A stretch of 8,144 nucleotides of DNA from JBDHTO01 sp039808665 (lineage in GTDB: Bacteria; Pseudomonadota; Alphaproteobacteria; Paracaedibacterales; JAKBAR01), in NCBI GenBank assembly GCA_039808665.1, contig JBDHTO010000057.1, forward strand, positions 1 through 8,144, given 5' to 3'. Of this stretch, positions 1-6,466 are shown piece after piece. Numbering within the stretch: position 1 is the stretch's first letter; each line of letters begins with the position of its first letter. The notes below the pieces were generated by a model. The model worked only from the letters and a program-made list of their open reading frames with translations. It was not told the origin of the DNA and made no database searches. The position numbers and the translations under genes are program-made.

Positions 1-50
1 CAGGTGAGCTCCGCGATATCAATCCGCGCAGGCATACCCCACTTCTTCAT
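1..50 (-). CDS. recR: Probable RecR recombination mediator, N-terminal fragment
   Basis: Only the first 16 complete codons are in the window; they read MKKWGMPARIDIAELT from the ATG at 50, and the frame runs off base 1. RecR acts with RecO (and RecF) to load RecA onto SSB-coated single-stranded DNA. The call rests mainly on position, because recR directly follows ybaB in very many bacteria and the same strand and a 24-base gap fit an operon. The short N-terminal sequence is compatible with the pre-helical start of RecR, but no diagnostic motif (zinc finger, Toprim) is visible. The start is uncertain: GAGG at 56-53 lies only 2 bases before the ATG at 50, while the in-frame ATG at 35 (MPARIDIAEL) is preceded by GTGGGG. 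Another small gene here cannot be excluded. Confidence 0.6.
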   Translation of the reverse strand, partial: MKKWGMPARIDIAELT

Positions 51-74
51 GACCTCGTTTCTCAACAAAAAATT

Positions 75-401
75 TTAAAATGGCATCTTGAACCCAGGAG
101 GAATCGGAAGACCCTGTGTCACCTGCCCCATCTCTGAGGATGCGTACGCCTCAACTTTTGCACGGGCATCGTTAATGGCTGCAACAATGAGATCCTCAAG
201 CATCTCCACATCGCTGGGATCCACCATTTTGGGATCAATCGTGATTTTTTTGACATCATACTTTCCGTTCATGGTCACCTGAACCATACCGGCACCAGAA
301 TTTCCCATGTGTTCAGAAGCTTCAAGCTTAGCCTGGACTTCTTGCATTTTTTGTTGCATTTTTTGGGCCTGTTGCATCAAGCCTTGCATATTTTTAAACA
401 T
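75..401 (-). CDS. ybaB: YbaB/EbfC family nucleoid-associated protein
   Basis: This is a 108-residue protein of the YbaB/EbfC family, small dimeric DNA-binding proteins associated with the nucleoid and often encoded with recR. The whole family length is present (E. coli YbaB is about 109 residues). Visible features are the Met/Gln-rich N-terminal helix (residues 4-28, heptad-like MQGLMQQAQKMQQKM), a central beta region with GKYDVKKITIDP (46-57), an acidic helix EMLEDLIVAAINDA (66-79), and the characteristic end GLPIPPGFKMPF (97-108). The ATG directly follows the thrS TAG with no gap. Its Shine-Dalgarno GGAG (411-408) lies inside the last thrS codons, 6 bases before the ATG, so translation is probably coupled to thrS. 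Upstream neighbour thrS is unusual, because ybaB commonly follows dnaX. Confidence 0.95.
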   Translation of the reverse strand: MFKNMQGLMQQAQKMQQKMQEVQAKLEASEHMGNSGAGMVQVTMNGKYDVKKITIDPKMVDPSDVEMLEDLIVAAINDARAKVEAYASSEMGQVTQGLPIPPGFKMPF

Positions 402-2321
402 CTATTTCTCCATCTTTGGACTTTGAGATTCTTGGGACAAAAGCTCGATCGCTTCATCCAACGTCATCATTTCTTGAGTTTCTCCTCCAAGGCGTCTCAA
501 GGCAACTTTACCTTCTTCGGCTTCTCTTTTTCCAACGACCAGAATGACTGGAACTTTTTGGAGGGAATGTTCACGAATCTTATAACTTATTTTTTCATTA
601 CGAAGATCCATTTCTGCGCGCATCCCTGCGGACCGGAGTTTCTCGTACACAGCATTTGCATAGGAATCCGCTTCCGAGGTGATCGGAGCGACAACAACCT
701 GGAGAGGCGCCAACCACAACGGGAATTTCCCAGCGTAGTGCTCAATCAAAACACCGATAAAACGCTCCAAGGATCCGTAAATCGCACGGTGTAGCATCAC
801 GGGTCGATGACGTTTTCCATCTTCTCCGATGTATTCAGCATCCAATCGTTCAGGCAAGACAAAGTCCACCTGAAGCGTTCCACACTGCCAATCACGACCG
901 AGCGCGTCGGTGAGCACAAACTCAAGCTTTGGACCATAAAACGCACCTTCTCCGGGGTTCAATGTATACTCAAGACCCGCCGCATTGGATGCTTCCATCA
1001 AAGCTTTTTCTGCTAAATCCCAAATCTCATCGGATCCCGCGCGCATCTCTGGTCGATCAGAGAATTTAATACGGATCTTGGTAAAGTCAAAGGCGGCGTA
1101 AACTTCCTTGAGGAGATCACAGAAAATTTTCGTCTCAGAGACAATTTGCTCCGGTGTACAAAAAATGTGCGCATCATCCTGCGTAAAAGCACGCACACGC
1201 ATAATGCCGTGCATGGATCCTGAGGATTCATTACGGTGACAACTTCCAAATTCGGACATACGAAGGGGAAGATCACGATAACTCTTAAGACCTTGCTTAA
1301 AAATCTGAACGTGACAGGGACAGTTCATCGGTTTCACCGCAAGGGTTTTATCCTCATCCTCAACTGTGAACATATTGTCCCGAAATTTCTCCCAGTGACC
1401 AGAGGCCTCCCAAAGGGAGCGATCCACAAGCTGAGGTGTTTTCACCTCAACATAGCCATCACGATCGAGTTTCTTGCGCATAAATTGCTCAATTGCGCGA
1501 TAAAGCGTCCATCCCTTGGGATGCCAGAAAACGGCCCCAACCGCCTCTTCCTGTTGATGAAAAAGACCAAGTTCAGGACCAATTTTACGATGATCACGCT
1601 TTTTTGCTTCTTCGATTTGATAAAGATACTGATCAAGCTGTTCCTGTGTTGCCCAGGCCGTGCCATAAATACGCTGCAACATCACATTTTTAGAGTCACC
1701 TCGCCAGTAAGCTCCTGCCAAAGAAAGAAGCTTAAAGGCCGTGCCAATACGCCCTGTCGAGGGCATATGGGGACCACGGCACAAATCCACAAATCCGCCC
1801 TGACGGTAGAGTGAAATGGTTTCCCCTGCGGGAAGATCACGGATAATTTCTGCTTTAAAATTCTCTCCCATGGATTCAAATAATTGAATCGCCTCATCGC
1901 GGTCCCACTCTTCACGGGAAACAGATTCATCACGCGCAATAATCTTGCGCATGTGCTCTTCGATTTTTGGTAAATCTTCGAGGCTCAAGGGTTCTTTCGG
2001 ATAGATATCATAATAAAACCCGTTTTCAATCGCAGGACCAATTGTAATTTGTGTTTCTGGATATAGCTCTTTGATGGCTTCTGCAAAAACGTGAGCGACA
2101 TCATGACGAATCACTTCAAGCCCTGCTTCTGTATCTCGTGTGACAATATTCAAGGATCCTGATGTAGGAATTGGCCTATGCAAATCCCAATCTTGCCCAT
2201 TAAAAACAACAGACACAGCCTTCTTTGCAAGGGATTTTGATATCCCCTCAGCAATGACAAGGCCAGTCACGTCCCTTTCAAAACTTTTTATAGAACCATC
2301 TGGAAAAGTAATGTCAATCAT
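402..2321 (-). CDS. thrS: Threonyl-tRNA synthetase (ThrRS)
   Basis: ThrRS (EC 6.1.1.3) charges tRNA-Thr with threonine in the cytoplasm and edits mischarged Ser-tRNA-Thr. The 639-residue protein is full length for the bacterial class II enzyme. Domains in order are TGS (about 1-62), the editing domain (about 65-225) with HDVAH (H73, H77) and DLCRGPH (C181, H185), the catalytic core (about 240-535), and the anticodon-binding domain (about 540-639). The zinc ligands are C334 (MNCPCH), H385 (DDAHIF) and H511, the same numbers as in E. coli, and the motif 2 arginine is R363 (CHRNE). All key residues are intact. The ATG at 2321 is chosen because MIDITFPDGS aligns with the first strand of the TGS domain. 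No Shine-Dalgarno is evident before it, and a TAGATT box sits 6 bases upstream. It heads the thrS-ybaB-recR block. Confidence 0.99.
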   Translation of the reverse strand: MIDITFPDGSIKSFERDVTGLVIAEGISKSLAKKAVSVVFNGQDWDLHRPIPTSGSLNIVTRDTEAGLEVIRHDVAHVFAEAIKELYPETQITIGPAIENGFYYDIYPKEPLSLEDLPKIEEHMRKIIARDESVSREEWDRDEAIQLFESMGENFKAEIIRDLPAGETISLYRQGGFVDLCRGPHMPSTGRIGTAFKLLSLAGAYWRGDSKNVMLQRIYGTAWATQEQLDQYLYQIEEAKKRDHRKIGPELGLFHQQEEAVGAVFWHPKGWTLYRAIEQFMRKKLDRDGYVEVKTPQLVDRSLWEASGHWEKFRDNMFTVEDEDKTLAVKPMNCPCHVQIFKQGLKSYRDLPLRMSEFGSCHRNESSGSMHGIMRVRAFTQDDAHIFCTPEQIVSETKIFCDLLKEVYAAFDFTKIRIKFSDRPEMRAGSDEIWDLAEKALMEASNAAGLEYTLNPGEGAFYGPKLEFVLTDALGRDWQCGTLQVDFVLPERLDAEYIGEDGKRHRPVMLHRAIYGSLERFIGVLIEHYAGKFPLWLAPLQVVVAPITSEADSYANAVYEKLRSAGMRAEMDLRNEKISYKIREHSLQKVPVILVVGKREAEEGKVALRRLGGETQEMMTLDEAIELLSQESQSPKMEK

Positions 2322-2387
2322 CGTATTAATCTAGGTAACTAAGTATGTCTTCCTTACATAGCAGGAAATTAACAAAAAGGCTACTCT
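2322..2387. promoter_or_regulatory. Divergent thrS/tdk intergenic region
   Basis: These 66 bases must carry the start signals of both thrS (minus) and tdk (plus), unless either is transcribed from farther off. On the minus strand a TAGATT box (2333-2328) ends 6 bases before the thrS ATG, but no convincing -35 box precedes it. On the plus strand an AGG (2378-2380) lies 7 bases before the tdk ATG and is the only ribosome-binding candidate. I could not identify a good sigma70-type promoter for tdk. No threonine-responsive leader structure is apparent. Confidence 0.4.
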
Positions 2388-2954
2388 ATGGCAAAGCTCT
2401 ACTTCTATTATTCGGCAATGAATGCTGGAAAAACCACAACCCTTTTGCAATCAAGTTATAACTATCGTGAGCGGGGCATGGATACCTTGCTCTATGTACC
2501 CAAAGTTGATGTGCGTTACGGAAGCGGAAAAATCACATCCCGAATCGGTCTTGCAAGCGAAGCTGTCATTGTGGGGGAAGATTTTGACTTTTTCAAAGAC
2601 ATTCAACAACAAAAGCATGTCCTCCCTAAACTAGCCTGTATCCTTGTGGATGAAGCACAATTTTTAAAAAAAGCACAGGTTCTTCAACTTTGCAAAGTAG
2701 CCGATGAATTACGAATTCCCGTCCTGACCTATGGTATTCGCACAGATTTTAGAGGGGAAACATTTGAAGGGAGCCAAGCACTTTTGGCGCTCGCAGAGGA
2801 ACTTGCTGAAATTAAAACGATCTGCCACTGCGGTCGCAAGGCGACTATGAATATTCGTGTCGACGATTCAGGCAAAAGACTCACTGAAGGTGAGCAAGTC
2901 CAGGTCGGGGGAAATGAACGCTATATTTCCGTATGCCGAAGACACTTTTTTTAA
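2388..2954 (+). CDS. tdk: Thymidine kinase, type II (TK1-like)
   Basis: Thymidine kinase (EC 2.7.1.21) phosphorylates thymidine to dTMP using ATP, in the cytoplasmic salvage pathway. The 188-residue protein shows the P-loop SAMNAGKTT (residues 9-17), the Walker B/catalytic segment LVDEAQF (86-92) with E89 as the likely base, and the TYGIRTDFRGETFEGSQ segment (114-130). The structural zinc site has C146 and C148 (ICHCGRKA) and C183 and H186 (CRRHFF). GEQVQVGGNERY (168-179) is the substrate-binding lasso region, and this C-terminal half reads very much like the E. coli enzyme. It stops right after the last zinc ligand region, lacking the roughly 17-residue tail of the 205-residue E. coli protein, which is not essential to the fold. 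It is monocistronic, divergent from thrS and convergent with the EipB-like gene 37 bases away. Confidence 0.97.
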   Translation: MAKLYFYYSAMNAGKTTTLLQSSYNYRERGMDTLLYVPKVDVRYGSGKITSRIGLASEAVIVGEDFDFFKDIQQQKHVLPKLACILVDEAQFLKKAQVLQLCKVADELRIPVLTYGIRTDFRGETFEGSQALLALAEELAEIKTICHCGRKATMNIRVDDSGKRLTEGEQVQVGGNERYISVCRRHFF

Positions 2955-2991
2955 GAGCATCTAATTTTAAGTGGATGGGTGCTGTGGTTAA

Positions 2992-4071
2992 TTATTTTGA
3001 CGCTGACGAAGATTCATTTTCTGGCATAGCCGTAATGGAAATAAGGCGCAGCGTCTTTGCAGCCTCCCCCTCTTTATACACTTTAAGGTTCGTAAGCTTA
3101 GAAACCATTTCATAAGATCCATAATTTACACGAAACTCATGAATCACACCTTGATCTGAAAAAATCTGAACAACCTTGTAATCTGGAATGTCATCTGAGC
3201 TTTCCGAGGTAAAGACACTCATTTCCGCTCGCCATAATTTATCCGCTTTGTACAGGCTTTTGTCTGAAGAGATTACTTCTCGCTTCTTTGTATCTACAGG
3301 GGCGATAATAGCGTGAATCCGTACGGCTTCGCGTACATCGTTGCTTCCGTCGAAAACGTACGCCTTCACCATCTCAAAATTCTTCCCCTTGATCCCAAGA
3401 GCCTTTGAAAGAAGCATTTTCAGGTGTGTGATAGGAAAAACAGATCCATGGGGAAGATTAATCGTTTGGGCCTCAGGATTTTCATACACCACAGTACCAG
3501 GACCATCCACACTGACAAGACGCCCACGGCCACCGATTTCTTCTTCGACCTCACCGTCACGCATGGCCTGAGCTGTGAATTCATAGCTCATTCCATCATC
3601 ACCTTCGCAGGTATTAAGGATTGTGGATGTTACACTACTCCCATCACTTGCTTCCCCAACACTCTCAGCTTCGCGCAAAAAGGATGTCTGCTTCGTAATC
3701 CAGTTACTATCGACGCGCACCATCTGAAAACTCATTTTACCGCGCGCGCCCATGTATTGATCATCCATATCTCCAGAAGCACCCTTGATGGGAACAAACT
3801 CTACGGAATACTCCGCCTCATGGGATACCGGTTGAGAAAGATTAGAGAGCGATTTTTTCGAGGTTTCTTCACCCGCCTTAACACTGTCTTTTGATGATGA
3901 CGCTGGTGTCGCGACGGCCTCAACAGAATCGAAAGAAATGCTCTTTGGATCAATCTGCGCAACGTCTTTTGTGAGCTCAAGCGCCTGAATAGGCACAGGA
4001 GGTATGGGAGGTGCCTCTGCAAAACAAGGAGAAAAAGCTAAAAGAATAAAAAGGCAACGCACAGAAATCAT
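2992..4071 (-). CDS. EipB-like (DUF1849) exported envelope protein
   Basis: This 359-residue protein resembles the DUF1849/EipB family, periplasmic beta-spiral proteins needed for cell-envelope integrity in Brucella and largely restricted to Alphaproteobacteria. It has an 18-residue signal peptide (MISVRCLFILLAFSPCFA, cleaved before EAP). C16 is not in a proper lipobox, so a lipoprotein is unlikely. A Pro- then Ser-rich, probably disordered linker (about 19-83) follows. The domain (about 84-335) has EAEYSVEF, IGGRGRL (179-185), LPHGSVFPITH (206-216), FDGSNDV (240-246), EMSVF (283-287) and QGVIHEFRVNYGSYEM (307-322). A Ser-rich tail ends the protein. The only mature cysteine is C155, so the disulfide described for Brucella EipB is not possible. 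The ATG at 4071 starts the signal peptide cleanly; an in-frame TTG at 4077 would add two residues. No Shine-Dalgarno is visible. The family call is from remembered motifs and is moderately secure. Confidence 0.75.
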   Translation of the reverse strand: MISVRCLFILLAFSPCFAEAPPIPPVPIQALELTKDVAQIDPKSISFDSVEAVATPASSSKDSVKAGEETSKKSLSNLSQPVSHEAEYSVEFVPIKGASGDMDDQYMGARGKMSFQMVRVDSNWITKQTSFLREAESVGEASDGSSVTSTILNTCEGDDGMSYEFTAQAMRDGEVEEEIGGRGRLVSVDGPGTVVYENPEAQTINLPHGSVFPITHLKMLLSKALGIKGKNFEMVKAYVFDGSNDVREAVRIHAIIAPVDTKKREVISSDKSLYKADKLWRAEMSVFTSESSDDIPDYKVVQIFSDQGVIHEFRVNYGSYEMVSKLTNLKVYKEGEAAKTLRLISITAMPENESSSASK

Positions 4072-4083
4072 AGACAAAAAATC

Positions 4084-4089
4084 GTTATA
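4084..4089 (-). promoter_or_regulatory. Possible -10 box of the EipB-like gene
   Basis: On the minus strand TATAAC matches the sigma70 -10 consensus at five of six positions and ends 12 bases before the ATG at 4071. That would leave a leader of only about six bases. No recognisable -35 box lies 16-18 bases upstream, so this is tentative. Confidence 0.3.
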
Positions 4090-4218
4090 AACATGGGTTC
4101 ATCATATATTGCGGCCATCGACTTTTCATTGTGGATTTTTCTTTTTTGGAAAACTTCCAAAGGATGTTGCACAAAAAGCACGCTCCCAAACCTTGCGATT
4201 TTGATAAAAAGCATTCTA

Positions 4219-4247
4219 TTGTTAAGACAACAAACATTTTTTAGATA
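4219..4247 (+). promoter_or_regulatory. Possible pepA promoter
   Basis: TTGTTA (4219-4224) and TAGATA (4242-4247) are separated by 17 bases. TTGTTA matches the -35 consensus at four of six positions. The TAGATA -10 is a poor match to TATAAT but identical to the -10 of the much stronger rpsD promoter. It ends 7 bases before the pepA ATG, so transcription would begin at or next to the start codon. Both boxes are seen; promoter activity is inferred. Confidence 0.4.
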
Positions 4248-4254
4248 TGTCACT

Positions 4255-5703
4255 ATGCTCAAAATTTCCTTTGAATCCTTTCAAATTCCAAAAAAAGGCG
4301 CTCTTGCCGTTGCACTTTCCAGCAAACTCAGCCTGGGCAAGGACGCAAAATCTGTTGACAAGGCCACCCATGGTCAAATTCAGTCTTATCTTGAAAGAAA
4401 AAATAGCAAAGACAAGCTGGAAGGACCTGAAGTTGTCACCCATGCCCCTGGAATAGGCGATGTCTCAAAAATTATTATTTTCGCTCCGCAAGAAAATCTT
4501 GTTGAACTGGGAGGAAAAGTCGCAGGCGCGCTTCTCTCAGAAAAGCAAGCCTCAATCTCCCTCGAGGGATGGAGTGCAAAAGACGCGGCACAGCTTGCTT
4601 TTGGCATAGGACTTCGCACATGGAAATTTGATAAATACCTCACCAAAGAAGATGATCGTCGCAAACTTAAGTCCATCACCATTATGGTTGACAATCCAAA
4701 AGAGGCAGAAAAAGCATACACGGAATATGCAAACATTCTGGAGGGCGTCAATCTTACGAAGGAAGTTGTCAGCGAGCCTGCCAATGTCATTTACCCAGAG
4801 AGCTTGGCGAAGATTGCAAAAACACTCGGCAAGCATGGTGTCAAAGTGGAAATTTTTACACAAAAAGAGCTTCACAAAAAGGGTTTTAACGCCATGGTGG
4901 GCGTCGCTCAGGGAAGCGTCAACGAAGCACGGCTTGTTGTCCTTCAGTGGAATGGTGGAAAGAAATCGGATAAACCCGTTTGCATTGTTGGAAAAGGCGT
5001 TACGTTTGACTCAGGCGGCATATCCATTAAACCTTCAAGCAAGATGGAGGAGATGAAATGGGATATGGGTGGATCCGGTGTCGTTTTGGGCCTCCTTAAG
5101 GCCATTGCACTCAATAAAGTTAAGGCGAATGTTGTCGGTATCATGGGGCTTGTGGAAAACATGCCCTCTGGATCGGCACAACGCCCCGGTGACATTGTCA
5201 CATCCCTCTCTGGAAAAACCATTGAGGTTATCAATACGGACGCTGAAGGGCGCCTTGTTCTTGCTGATTGCCTCTGGTATGCACAGGATCGATTTAAACC
5301 AAAAGCGATGGTCGATTTAGCCACACTCACCGGCGCTGTTATCGTTGCCCTTGGGTATCGTTATGCAGGTCTTTTTAGCAACGATCCAAAACTCCTCAAG
5401 CAAATAGAATCCTCTAGTAAAAAGGTAGGAGAAAAAGTTTGGAATCTCCCCCTTGACGAGGAGTTTGCCAAAGCCCTCAAAGCGGATCAGGCTGACATCA
5501 AAAACTCTGACTATGGTGTGGGCGCTGGAACTATCACAGCAGCCCAATTCCTTGAGTGTTTTGTCAACGATACTCCCTGGGTTCACTTAGATATCGCAGG
5601 CACAGCTTGGGCTAGCAAATCGTCTTCATCCTTCGAAAAAGGGGCAACAGCCTTTGGTGTGAGGTTGCTGTATCAATGGATTGAAGAAAACTATACACAC
5701 TAA
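4255..5703 (+). CDS. pepA: Leucyl aminopeptidase (M17 family, PepA-like)
   Basis: This M17 cytosolic aminopeptidase (EC 3.4.11.1) removes N-terminal residues from peptides using two metal ions, normally as a hexamer. From the ATG at 4255 it has 482 residues, close to the usual length. The N-terminal macro-like domain spans about 1-165 and the catalytic domain about 170-482. Metal ligands by spacing with E. coli PepA are K247, D252 (VGKGVTFDSGG), D270 (KWDMGG), D329 and E331 (NTDAEGRL, the family signature); K259 and R333 are the catalytic pair. All are present, with spacings identical to E. coli. The frame is open back to an ATG at 4093, but the extra 54 residues are unlike the family, while MLKISFESFQIPKKGAL at 4255 is a normal start. 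No Shine-Dalgarno precedes it. Some PepA proteins also bind DNA, which this sequence does not settle. Confidence 0.96.
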   Translation: MLKISFESFQIPKKGALAVALSSKLSLGKDAKSVDKATHGQIQSYLERKNSKDKLEGPEVVTHAPGIGDVSKIIIFAPQENLVELGGKVAGALLSEKQASISLEGWSAKDAAQLAFGIGLRTWKFDKYLTKEDDRRKLKSITIMVDNPKEAEKAYTEYANILEGVNLTKEVVSEPANVIYPESLAKIAKTLGKHGVKVEIFTQKELHKKGFNAMVGVAQGSVNEARLVVLQWNGGKKSDKPVCIVGKGVTFDSGGISIKPSSKMEEMKWDMGGSGVVLGLLKAIALNKVKANVVGIMGLVENMPSGSAQRPGDIVTSLSGKTIEVINTDAEGRLVLADCLWYAQDRFKPKAMVDLATLTGAVIVALGYRYAGLFSNDPKLLKQIESSSKKVGEKVWNLPLDEEFAKALKADQADIKNSDYGVGAGTITAAQFLECFVNDTPWVHLDIAGTAWASKSSSSFEKGATAFGVRLLYQWIEENYTH

Positions 5704-5725
5704 ACATCTCAAACAACGTTCATCC

Positions 5726-5755
5726 TTGACAAGACGTGCAAAATTCGTGTAGATA
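5726..5755 (+). promoter_or_regulatory. rpsD promoter
   Basis: A perfect -35 box TTGACA (5726-5731) is followed after 18 bases by TAGATA (5750-5755). Transcription should start near 5762, giving a leader of about 37 bases before the rpsD ATG. A strong separate promoter fits the high demand for a ribosomal protein and implies that rpsD is not dependent on pepA read-through. Confidence 0.75.
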
Positions 5756-5798
5756 GGAGGAACATTTAGGTTTATTACGTCATTTTATTGGAATTCAC

Positions 5799-6413
5799 AT
5801 GACAAAAATTATTGCAGCAAAGCATAAAATTGATCGCCGCCTTGGCGTGAACCTCTGGGGTCGCCCAAAGAGCCCGGTTAACACACGTAGCTATGGACCA
5901 GGACAACATGGTCAACAACGTGGAAAAATTTCCGACTATGGTATTCAGCTCCGCGCAAAGCAAAAGCTTAAGGGATACTATGGATCCATTAGTGAAGGAC
6001 AGTTCCGTCGTATTTATCAAGAAGCCGCACGTCGTCGTGGTGACACATCTGAAAACATGATTGAGCTTTTGGAGCGTCGCTTGGATGCTGTTATTTACCG
6101 CATGAAATTTGCAACGACAGTTTTCGGCGCACGTCAGCTTGTAAGTCACGGTCACGTGAAAGTAAACGGAAAACGTGTTAACGTTGGCTCTTATGTTCTT
6201 TGTGATGGTGATGAGATTACAGTGACATCACGCCTTGCTGAGAACCCACACACAATGGCTTCCATGAGCTCCTCTGAGCGCGATGTTCCAGATTACATCG
6301 AAGTTGATCACAAGAAGATGAGCGGAAAGTTCATTCGCGGTCCACATCTTGCGGATGTTCCTTACCCTGTTCAAATGGAACCTAACCTCGTTGTTGAGTT
6401 TTATTCACGTTAA
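5799..6413 (+). CDS. rpsD: 30S ribosomal protein S4
   Basis: S4 is a primary 16S rRNA-binding protein that starts assembly of the 30S body and contributes to decoding fidelity. The 204-residue protein is full length. It shows the conserved KIDRRLG...LWGRPKSPVN (10-28), SYGPGQHGQ (31-39), LRAKQKLKGYYG (51-62), and the S4 RNA-binding domain (about 93-155) with RRLDAVIYRMKFA and SHGHVKVNGKRVNVGSY. It ends with the alphaproteobacterial-type VPYPVQMEPNLVVEFYSR. The N-terminal zinc-binding cysteines found in some bacterial S4 proteins are absent (the only cysteine is C135). A modest GGA (5790-5792) sits 6 bases before the ATG. Codon choice leans to CGT for arginine, as expected for high expression. 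It stands alone between its own promoter and terminator, away from the alpha operon where gammaproteobacteria keep rpsD; separate rpsD is common in Alphaproteobacteria. Confidence 0.99.
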   Translation: MTKIIAAKHKIDRRLGVNLWGRPKSPVNTRSYGPGQHGQQRGKISDYGIQLRAKQKLKGYYGSISEGQFRRIYQEAARRRGDTSENMIELLERRLDAVIYRMKFATTVFGARQLVSHGHVKVNGKRVNVGSYVLCDGDEITVTSRLAENPHTMASMSSSERDVPDYIEVDHKKMSGKFIRGPHLADVPYPVQMEPNLVVEFYSR

Positions 6414-6431
6414 TTTTTCTTTCAAATTTGC

Positions 6432-6437
6432 TATAGT
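6432..6437 (+). promoter_or_regulatory. Possible -10 box for holB
   Basis: TATAGT matches the -10 consensus at five of six positions and lies between the rpsD stop and the terminator stem. Initiation about seven bases downstream would fall inside the left arm of the terminator. No good -35 box is present 16-18 bases upstream, so this is a weak prediction, but holB needs some promoter if the terminator works. Confidence 0.35.
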
Positions 6438-6466
6438 GAGCCCAGGTTTTTCTGGGCTCTTTTTTT
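6438..6466 (+). terminator. Intrinsic terminator of rpsD
   Basis: GAGCCCAG (6438-6445) and CTGGGCTC (6452-6459) form a perfect 8-base-pair stem with a 6-base loop, followed by seven T residues (6460-6466). This is a textbook Rho-independent terminator, 24 bases after the rpsD stop. The last T is immediately followed by the holB ATG. Confidence 0.93.

Larger units (their letters stand above)
4072..4254. promoter_or_regulatory. Divergent eipB-like/pepA intergenic region
   Basis: These 183 bases separate two divergent genes and should hold both promoters. The pepA reading frame stays open back to an ATG at 4093, but the encoded stretch has no aminopeptidase character, so I treat it as non-coding. 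Apart from the -10-like boxes listed separately I see no clear operator, hairpin, repeat or small gene with a ribosome-binding site. Confidence 0.5.

Noticed and set aside
309..794. Long open frame on the plus strand opposite ybaB and thrS.
   Set aside because: It is antisense to two clearly conserved genes, has no ribosome-binding site and its translation resembles no protein family.
1236..1814. 192-codon plus-strand open frame inside thrS.
   Set aside because: It lies antisense to the ThrRS catalytic and editing domains, whose residues are all conserved. The frame is a by-product of the thrS codon pattern.
2350..2367. Inverted repeat TTCCT...AGGAA between thrS and tdk, a possible operator.
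   Set aside because: The arms are only 5 bases with an 8-base gap, which is expected by chance in AT-leaning DNA, and no second copy is seen.
2955..2991. Possible bidirectional terminator between convergent tdk and the EipB-like gene (AGCATC pairing with GGTGCT).
   Set aside because: The stem is six pairs including one G-U with a 16-base loop and no T-tract follows on either strand.
4093..4254. In-frame N-terminal extension of pepA from the ATG at 4093, with a hydrophobic stretch that might suggest a membrane anchor.
   Set aside because: The 54 residues do not resemble any aminopeptidase N-terminus, there is no ribosome-binding site, the region must hold two divergent promoters, and the ATG at 4255 gives a normal family start and length.
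5755..5760. Perfect AGGAGG Shine-Dalgarno sequence upstream of rpsD.
   Set aside because: It lies 38 bases before the rpsD ATG, overlaps the last base of the -10 box and precedes the predicted transcription start. No start codon opening a reading frame follows at a suitable distance.
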